In this document: positions 4,139 to 6,190 of the stretch, one piece after another
Layout of the letters: each line of letters starts with the position of its first letter
How positions within the stretch are numbered: the first letter of the stretch is position 1
Assembly (NCBI GenBank): GCA_934648845.1
Contig: CAKUFS010000054.1
Coordinates: forward strand, 1 to 6,190
DNA length: 6,190 bases
From: an uncultured Eggerthellaceae bacterium
GTDB taxonomy: Bacteria > Actinomycetota > Coriobacteriia > Coriobacteriales > Eggerthellaceae
Reading direction: 5' to 3'
Position numbers and translations under genes: made by a program
The notes under the pieces: model-generated
Told to the model about the DNA's origin: nothing
The model's input: only the letters and a program-made list of their open reading frames with translations
The model's database searches: none

Positions 4139-6190
4139 TTATTCTGCCATTTGTTTGCTCGTGGCACATGCTATCACAGCTTGGCCCAAAGAAATGCAGC
4201 CATCGCTGGGCGGAACTTCCCTATTCAGGGCAACGGTAAATCCGGCATCCACCAATGCGGGAACAGCGTGCTCCATAAGGTAGCGGTTCAGGAAGACGCC
4301 GCCCGAAAGCGCCACAACGGAAATATCGTAGAGCGCACGGAACAGCTGCGATGCGTTCACGATGAGCTCAACAAACGCATTGTGGAAGCGAAGGGCGATC
4401 TCATCTGCGCAAACGCCTGCCTGCATGTCATCAAGCAGCGCCGCAAACGTGGGCGCGGCGTCGAAAATCAACACCGAAGTATCTTGCGCCGTGGAGCCTT
4501 CTGTTGCCACGTTCTTCTGGATGGCAATACTGTAGCGCTCGTCGCAAGCGAAGGCCGACCGAAACGCACGGTCCCCCTCTTCGTTTTCGGAAGCAATCCC
4601 ATCAGAAAGGTCGGTAGAGCGAAGCGAAGGCTGCGCGGCTTCCGAGCAAGGCTCTGCTGCCCCTTCACCGCTATGAACAGGCGAAACAGCGGCGCGTGCG
4701 GCCGCCGCCTCCAAAAGAACCGCACCTTCGCTTTCGTACGCAGGCTGCGGACAAATGCCCAAAAGCGCGCTAGCGGCATCGAACAGGCGCCCGACCGAAG
4801 ACGTATGCGGCGTGTTGATGCCCCCTTCGATCATCTGGTCAAACAGCTTTGTTGCATCACCAAGGGGCGCCAGCGCCGCCTGCGCCGCCGGATGCTCCAG
4901 CAAATCGTACTCCCACAGCACGCCATACGCCATACGCAGCGAGTTTTTCACCGCCGCAGCGCCACCCGGCATGGGAACGTACGCGAAGTTCGCGAAGCGC
5001 TCGAACGCCACCGCGTTGCACAGTAGCGCCTCGCCACCCCAAATGGCGCCATCCGCGCCGTAGCCCGTGCCATCGAACGCGAAACCAAGCGCAGCCTGGG
5101 TGATGCCGTTTTCCGCCAATGCCGACACAATGTGCGCATGGTGATGTTGCGTTTCCACACGCGGCAGCTGCTGCTCGCGCGCCCATTTCGTGGTCAGGTA
5201 CTCGGGGTGCTTGTCGCAAGCAAGCAGCGACGGCATTATGCCGAAAAGGGTCTCGTAGCGCTCAAGCGTTTCAAACCACGCATCATTTACCAGGGCATTT
5301 TCCATATCGCCCACATGCTGCGTCACAAATGCATCGCCCTCGCGCAAAAAGCACGCCGTGGTTTTCTGCTCGGGACCCGTTGCGCAAATGCACGTATCTT
5401 CAGGTGCGGCGAACGCATCCGACAGATGAAGTGGCGTGGGCGCATAACCGCGGGCGCGGCGCACAAACTGCAGCGCAGAACCCGCCTGCCCAAAGTCCAG
5501 AATGCGCACCACAGAGTCGTCATAGCGCGCACGAATCGCGCGATTGTTGCCCAAAACGGCATCCGCAATGCCCCCAAGCGTACGCAGTGCTTCGGCATCA
5601 TCCGTCACAATAGGCTCATCGTGCACATTCCCCGAGGTCATAACAAGCATACGACCTCCCGCTGCCACGAAATCATGCATGAGCAACATTTGCAGCGGCG
5701 TGTAAGGAAGCATCACGCCCAGCTCGTATAAGTGGTCTGCCAGCCCCGGCGTAAGCTGAACGGAAGGCTTCAAACGCAGCAGCACAATGGGTCGCACCGA
5801 ACCGCTTAAAAGCTGCTGCTCGTCTTCGCTCACCTGGCAAAACGTACGTACCGCATCAACGTTTTCCATCATCACGGCGAAAGGCTTGCCCTCGCGACGC
5901 TTACGCTGGCGCAGCGTTGCCACCGCTTGCTCGTTTTCGGCGTCGCACACCAAATGGAAGCCGCCCAAGCCCTTCACGGCAAGAATGCCACCCTGGCGCA
6001 GCAGCTGCGCGGCCTGCGCAAGAATCGCATCGCTTTCCGCGCGCGTGTTGCCCCAGGTGATTGCGAAGTCGGAATCGCACCGTTCGCCCTGGTTGGTTTC
6101 ACCGAACGCCCCTGCAGCGCACCCTTCGCCGCATTCGCCCAGCGAAACACCCGGCAGCGTGTCGAATTTGCCTAAGTCGCCCGCCTTCAC
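4139..6190 (-). CDS. hypF: Carbamoyltransferase HypF, 5' end outside the window
   Basis: HypF uses carbamoyl phosphate and ATP to make carbamoyl-adenylate and transfers the carbamoyl group to HypE, the first step towards the cyanide ligands of [NiFe] hydrogenase. The visible 683 residues are the C-terminal part; the acylphosphatase domain and zinc fingers must lie beyond 6190, and the GTG at the edge is an internal codon. In-window residues 55-260 form the YrdC-like domain (KGLGGFHL 73-80, RKRREGKPFAVM 96-107, RYDDSVVR). Residues about 270-683 are the Kae1-like domain, with the metal-binding HHHAH (349-353), DGTGYG (373-378), IWGGE, SGGVFLNR (629-636) and DGCISLGQA (663-671). Two low-complexity stretches look extra compared with the family: residues 1-48 just before the YrdC domain, and about 500-572 between YESEGA and FDAAP. 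No inactivating change is seen in the visible part. It is the first visible gene of hypF-hypC-hypD; its promoter is outside the window. Confidence 0.95.
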   Translation of the reverse strand: MKAGDLGKFDTLPGVSLGECGEGCAAGAFGETNQGERCDSDFAITWGNTRAESDAILAQAAQLLRQGGILAVKGLGGFHLVCDAENEQAVATLRQRKRREGKPFAVMMENVDAVRTFCQVSEDEQQLLSGSVRPIVLLRLKPSVQLTPGLADHLYELGVMLPYTPLQMLLMHDFVAAGGRMLVMTSGNVHDEPIVTDDAEALRTLGGIADAVLGNNRAIRARYDDSVVRILDFGQAGSALQFVRRARGYAPTPLHLSDAFAAPEDTCICATGPEQKTTACFLREGDAFVTQHVGDMENALVNDAWFETLERYETLFGIMPSLLACDKHPEYLTTKWAREQQLPRVETQHHHAHIVSALAENGITQAALGFAFDGTGYGADGAIWGGEALLCNAVAFERFANFAYVPMPGGAAAVKNSLRMAYGVLWEYDLLEHPAAQAALAPLGDATKLFDQMIEGGINTPHTSSVGRLFDAASALLGICPQPAYESEGAVLLEAAAARAAVSPVHSGEGAAEPCSEAAQPSLRSTDLSDGIASENEEGDRAFRSAFACDERYSIAIQKNVATEGSTAQDTSVLIFDAAPTFAALLDDMQAGVCADEIALRFHNAFVELIVNASQLFRALYDISVVALSGGVFLNRYLMEHAVPALVDAGFTVALNREVPPSDGCISLGQAVIACATSKQMAE

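Noticed and set aside
4043..5026. A 327-codon open frame on the plus strand opposite hypF and hypC
   Set aside because: It is antisense to clearly recognised HypF and HypC sequence, is very rich in Arg, His and Cys, and resembles no family; it is a by-product of codon bias in GC-rich genes.
6188..6190. GTG at the window edge as the start of hypF
   Set aside because: The HypF family has an acylphosphatase domain and zinc fingers before this point, so the codon is internal and the gene continues outside the window.

Overview
The window looks like chromosomal DNA of a moderately high-GC anaerobe. The [NiFe]-hydrogenase maturation genes, the flavoprotein and the codon use fit an actinobacterial Coriobacteriia (Eggerthellaceae-like) genome, but this is an impression from the proteins and no rRNA or other marker gene is present to prove it.

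Layout. (1) Positions 1-80 encode an in-frame piece of a malic enzyme, cut off exactly after its dinucleotide-binding glycine motif. A very GC-rich joint follows (about 85% G+C over 61-100). (2) Positions 129-1808 (+) encode a 559-residue cytoplasmic flavoprotein of the fumarate reductase / succinate dehydrogenase / L-aspartate oxidase family, and its frame is open back through the malic enzyme piece. (3) Positions 1809-2317 form a roughly 500-bp non-coding zone between convergent transcription units, crowded with palindromic elements. (4) From 6190 down to 2318 the minus strand holds a compact operon: hypF (5' end outside the window), hypC, hypD, a possible 34-residue membrane peptide and a 108-residue three-helix membrane protein.

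How the genes work together. HypF makes the thiocarbamate that becomes the cyanide ligand of the [NiFe] active site. HypC and HypD form the scaffold on which the Fe(CN)2CO unit is built. hypE, the usual partner of hypF and frequent neighbour of hypD, is not downstream of hypD here; two small membrane-protein genes occupy that place. The flavoprotein has no obvious functional tie to the hyp operon and only converges with it.

The most interesting signal is a set of short palindromes. A 33-bp perfect palindrome (11-bp arms, 11-nt centre) sits in frame inside the flavoprotein gene and adds exactly 11 codons. A second, inverted copy with an 8-bp internal duplication lies just past the 3' end of the hyp operon. 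A different palindrome with the same 11-11-11 geometry lies directly after the flavoprotein stop codon. A 124-bp MITE-like element with 28-bp terminal inverted repeats follows it, and then an imperfect 114-bp inverted-repeat region. Several share an A-run / G-rich centre / T-run design, suggesting related families of dispersed REP-like elements, at least one of which tolerates insertion in coding sequence.
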